Below, one piece after another: positions 62,065 through 64,000 of a DNA stretch of 64,000 bases (positions are counted from its first letter, which is position 1; each line of letters starts with the position of its first letter). The stretch covers positions 1 to 64,000 of the forward strand of contig NZ_JAJAYI010000064.1 in the NCBI RefSeq assembly GCF_026786305.1, in the 5' to 3' direction. The position numbers were made by a program, and so were the translations under genes. The DNA is from Cryobacterium sp. Its GTDB lineage: Bacteria; Actinomycetota; Actinomycetes; Actinomycetales; Microbacteriaceae. The notes below the pieces were generated by a model. That model saw nothing but the letters and a program-made list of their open reading frames with translations. It was not told the origin of the DNA and ran no database searches.

Positions 62065-64000
62065 GTGATAGCGATGCCTGCCCAGCCTGACCCGAAGCGT
62101 GAACCGGCCGCGGGCGTGGGTGCGTCCAAACCCCGATCGGTCCCCGCTCCTGAGCGCTTATTCAGTCTGGTGCTGGCTCTGGTGGCGACGGAATCCGGCC
62201 TGACCAAGGCCGACATTCTCGCCAACGTGCAGGGTTACCGCCAGAGGTACTCGTCCGCCGGCCTGAACGACAGCCTCGAGCGTCAATTTGAACGCGACAA
62301 GGACGACATCCGTGAATTGGGTATTCCGCTCGAAACAATTGAGTCCCCAGATGATCCGGGCAGCAACCATTTTCTGCGCTATCGCATTCCGAAGGGTCTC
62401 TACGACCTGCCTGCCGACGTGACCTTCACGCCCGACGAGGTGTCCCTGCTGAAACTCGCCGGCACGGTCTGGCGGGAAGGATCGCTGTCCGGAGAATCCC
62501 GCCGGGCCCTGATGAAGTTGAACTCCCTCGGTGTCGAATCGAGCGAACCGGTCCTCGGCTACGCACCCCTGCTGCGCACGAAAGACCAGAGCTTCGAACC
62601 CCTGAGCAAGGCTCTTGACCGCGCGCAGGTCGTGGCCTTTCTTTACCTCAAACCGGGGGAGACCAACCCGGCCCGTCGAGTGGTTGCACCTCGCGCGCTC
62701 GTGCAACACGAAGGCCGCTGGCACCTGTACGCCACGGATGAGGTCGCTCACGCACCGCGCACTTTCCTCCTGGCCCGCATCGCCGGCACGGTAGCGGTGG
62801 TACCCAACGCGATTCCCGCTCCGATCAGCGCTGGCGCACCGCACAATGCAACCGACAGCGCACAAGCTCTCGCCGAGCTCGATGACCTGTGGACCAGCAA
62901 TATCGCCCGCATCGTCGTGGTGCCAGGGTCCGACGCCGCCGTGCGGCTCGGTGCGCGTCAGGCGGCGCAACACCCCGCACCTCGGGTTGGCCCTTCCACG
63001 GAACTCGAGCGCACCCTGCACTTCACCGACCTGAACGTCCTCGCTGACGAACTGGCTGGATTCGGCCCGGAAGTTTTTATCCAGAGTCCGCTCGCCCTGC
63101 GCGACGCCGTGCAGAAACGACTGGTCGCTGCCCGTGACGCTCATGCCAGCGCCCTCCCGGTCATCCCTCCGGGGCGTACGCCGCTTCGCCGGGCAACCCC
63201 GCCACACGCGCAGACGACCAAAGTCGCCACCCAGCCCCGAGTGGCTGGCGACCAGCTCACCCTCTTACTCTCCCTCGTTCCGTACCTCATCGATCAGGGG
63301 CGAGTCACCGTCACCGAGGTGGCCGAGCACTTCGGACTGTCAGCGGAGCGGGTGCGCGCCTTGGTCAGCCTCATCGCCCTGTCCGGCATCCCAGGCGAAA
63401 CACGCCAGTACCTGCACGGCGACTTGTTTGACATCCTCTGGGACGAGTTTGAAACCAACGATCGGATTGTGCTCACCCATCAGGTCGCCATCGACGACTC
63501 ACCGCGGTTCTCCGCCCGCGAGGCTGCGGCGCTCATCGCCGGCCTGCAGTACCTGTCAGCTCTGCCCAACAACGCCGACACCGATGCCATCTCGTCGTTG
63601 ATGGCCAAACTGACCAGGGGGGCATCGGCGCCGCCAACCCAACTCGCAGTCGCGCAGCGCGATGCCGGCACGACCCGCGGCATCGTGCAGGCGGCGTTGA
63701 TCACCGGGATGCAAATCGAGTTCGACTACCTCAATGCGCGCGGCAGTCAGGTGCACCGCCTCGTCGACCCGCTGCGCATTGAATCCGTCGACAGTGACTG
63801 GTATCTCCGTGGCTGGTGCCATCTTCGAGAGGCGGTGCGAACCTTCCGTCTGGACCGCATGAGCAACCCGCGCGTCACCGTCGTGCCGCTCAGCACGCAC
63901 CCGGCAGACCTGCTGCTGCCCGACACCCTATTCCAGGCGTCCTCCGACGACGTCGACGTTCGACTTGAGCTCGCGACTGCGGCGCTGCCGTTGCTGGCCG
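62065..64000 (+). CDS. pafBC: Fused PafB-PafC WYL-domain transcriptional regulator (partial, runs off window)
   Basis: PafBC activates DNA-damage genes independently of LexA in actinobacteria. The frame from GTG 62065 is open to the window end (645 codons seen). It holds two PafB/PafC units in one chain: a first winged helix (SGLTKADILANVQGYRQRY, about 43-61) and WYL domain (VVFLYL-like AQVVAFLYLKPGE, then LVQHEGRWHLYATD), and from about residue 395 a second helix-turn-helix (VTEVAEHFGLSAERVRALV) with WYL domain (MQIEFDYLNARGSQ, SDWYLRGWCHLREAVRTFRLDR). Fused PafBC is known from some Micrococcales. In most species it is next to pafA; here no pafA is present. Confidence 0.93.
   Translation, partial: MIAMPAQPDPKREPAAGVGASKPRSVPAPERLFSLVLALVATESGLTKADILANVQGYRQRYSSAGLNDSLERQFERDKDDIRELGIPLETIESPDDPGSNHFLRYRIPKGLYDLPADVTFTPDEVSLLKLAGTVWREGSLSGESRRALMKLNSLGVESSEPVLGYAPLLRTKDQSFEPLSKALDRAQVVAFLYLKPGETNPARRVVAPRALVQHEGRWHLYATDEVAHAPRTFLLARIAGTVAVVPNAIPAPISAGAPHNATDSAQALAELDDLWTSNIARIVVVPGSDAAVRLGARQAAQHPAPRVGPSTELERTLHFTDLNVLADELAGFGPEVFIQSPLALRDAVQKRLVAARDAHASALPVIPPGRTPLRRATPPHAQTTKVATQPRVAGDQLTLLLSLVPYLIDQGRVTVTEVAEHFGLSAERVRALVSLIALSGIPGETRQYLHGDLFDILWDEFETNDRIVLTHQVAIDDSPRFSAREAAALIAGLQYLSALPNNADTDAISSLMAKLTRGASAPPTQLAVAQRDAGTTRGIVQAALITGMQIEFDYLNARGSQVHRLVDPLRIESVDSDWYLRGWCHLREAVRTFRLDRMSNPRVTVVPLSTHPADLLLPDTLFQASSDDVDVRLELATAALPLLA

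Overview
The window is high-GC actinobacterial DNA, most likely from a member of the Microbacteriaceae (a Cryobacterium-like lineage would fit, but the genus cannot be fixed from sequence alone). The evidence is RbpA, OpcA, mycothiol genes (MshA-like, MshC), a fused PafB-PafC regulator, DUF3097 and DUF3099 proteins, GAF-ANTAR proteins, zinc-independent L31, and gene orders typical of the group. Most of it is densely packed core chromosome; one short stretch (about 45.1-46.7 kb) is degraded accessory DNA.

Layout. 0.2-1 kb: secG and rbpA on the plus strand. 1-9.4 kb: a minus-strand pentose-phosphate cluster tkt-tal-pgi-zwf-opcA-pgl. 9.8-13.4 kb: haem A biosynthesis (ctaB plus, ctaA minus) around a hypothetical gene and an epimerase gene broken by an in-frame stop. 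13.7-17.9 kb: a SUF iron-sulfur operon sufB-sufD-Rieske-sufC-sufT. 18-21.8 kb: TetR regulator, ABC-F protein, MshA-like glycosyltransferase. 21.8-24.9 kb: SURF1/DUF3099 cluster, FabG, SerB. 24.9-28.7 kb: divergent glgC/glgA, an ABC ATPase and rpmE2. 28.8-35 kb: exonuclease, two GAF-ANTAR proteins, trehalose synthase, an alpha/beta hydrolase and a glycosyltransferase. 35-43.6 kb: histidine phosphatase, sirtuin, TrmH-type methyltransferase, D,D-carboxypeptidase, SGNH hydrolase, DEAD/DEAH helicase, a cystathionine-gamma-synthase-like enzyme and an Lrp regulator. 43.7-46.7 kb: a cold-shock gene interrupted by TGA, DUF3097, a 3' remnant of dnaE2, a 17-bp tandem array, and remnants of a Mu-type transposase and its AAA ATPase. 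46.8-54 kb: SRAP peptidase, small membrane proteins, a J-domain/NERD fusion, a HAD protein, a LolA-like exported protein and an ABC exporter. 54.1-64 kb: tRNA-Leu(GAG), M20 peptidase, uppP, mshC, PAC2, HAD, trmI, FKBP lipoprotein and pafBC (cut by the window end).

How it works together. Several central modules are complete or nearly so: the oxidative and non-oxidative pentose phosphate pathway with the OpcA activator, haem O/A synthesis plus SURF1 for cytochrome oxidase assembly, SUF scaffold assembly, and glycogen/trehalose metabolism. The 54-64 kb segment follows the order of the Mycobacterium tuberculosis region from the M20 peptidase through uppP, mshC, PAC2 and trmI to pafBC, but the pupylation block (mpa/arc, dop, pup, prcBA, pafA) that lies there in M. 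tuberculosis is absent.

The most notable signals are: a recurrent TANNNT box exactly 6 (sometimes 7-8) nt before the start codon of at least sixteen genes, indicating leaderless transcripts; the missing pupylation genes; a clean in-frame TGA in an otherwise perfect cspA-type gene; a dnaE2 gene reduced to its last ~90 codons beside mobile-element debris; and several short tandem-repeat arrays in intergenic gaps. No CRISPR array, prophage or complete insertion sequence was seen.
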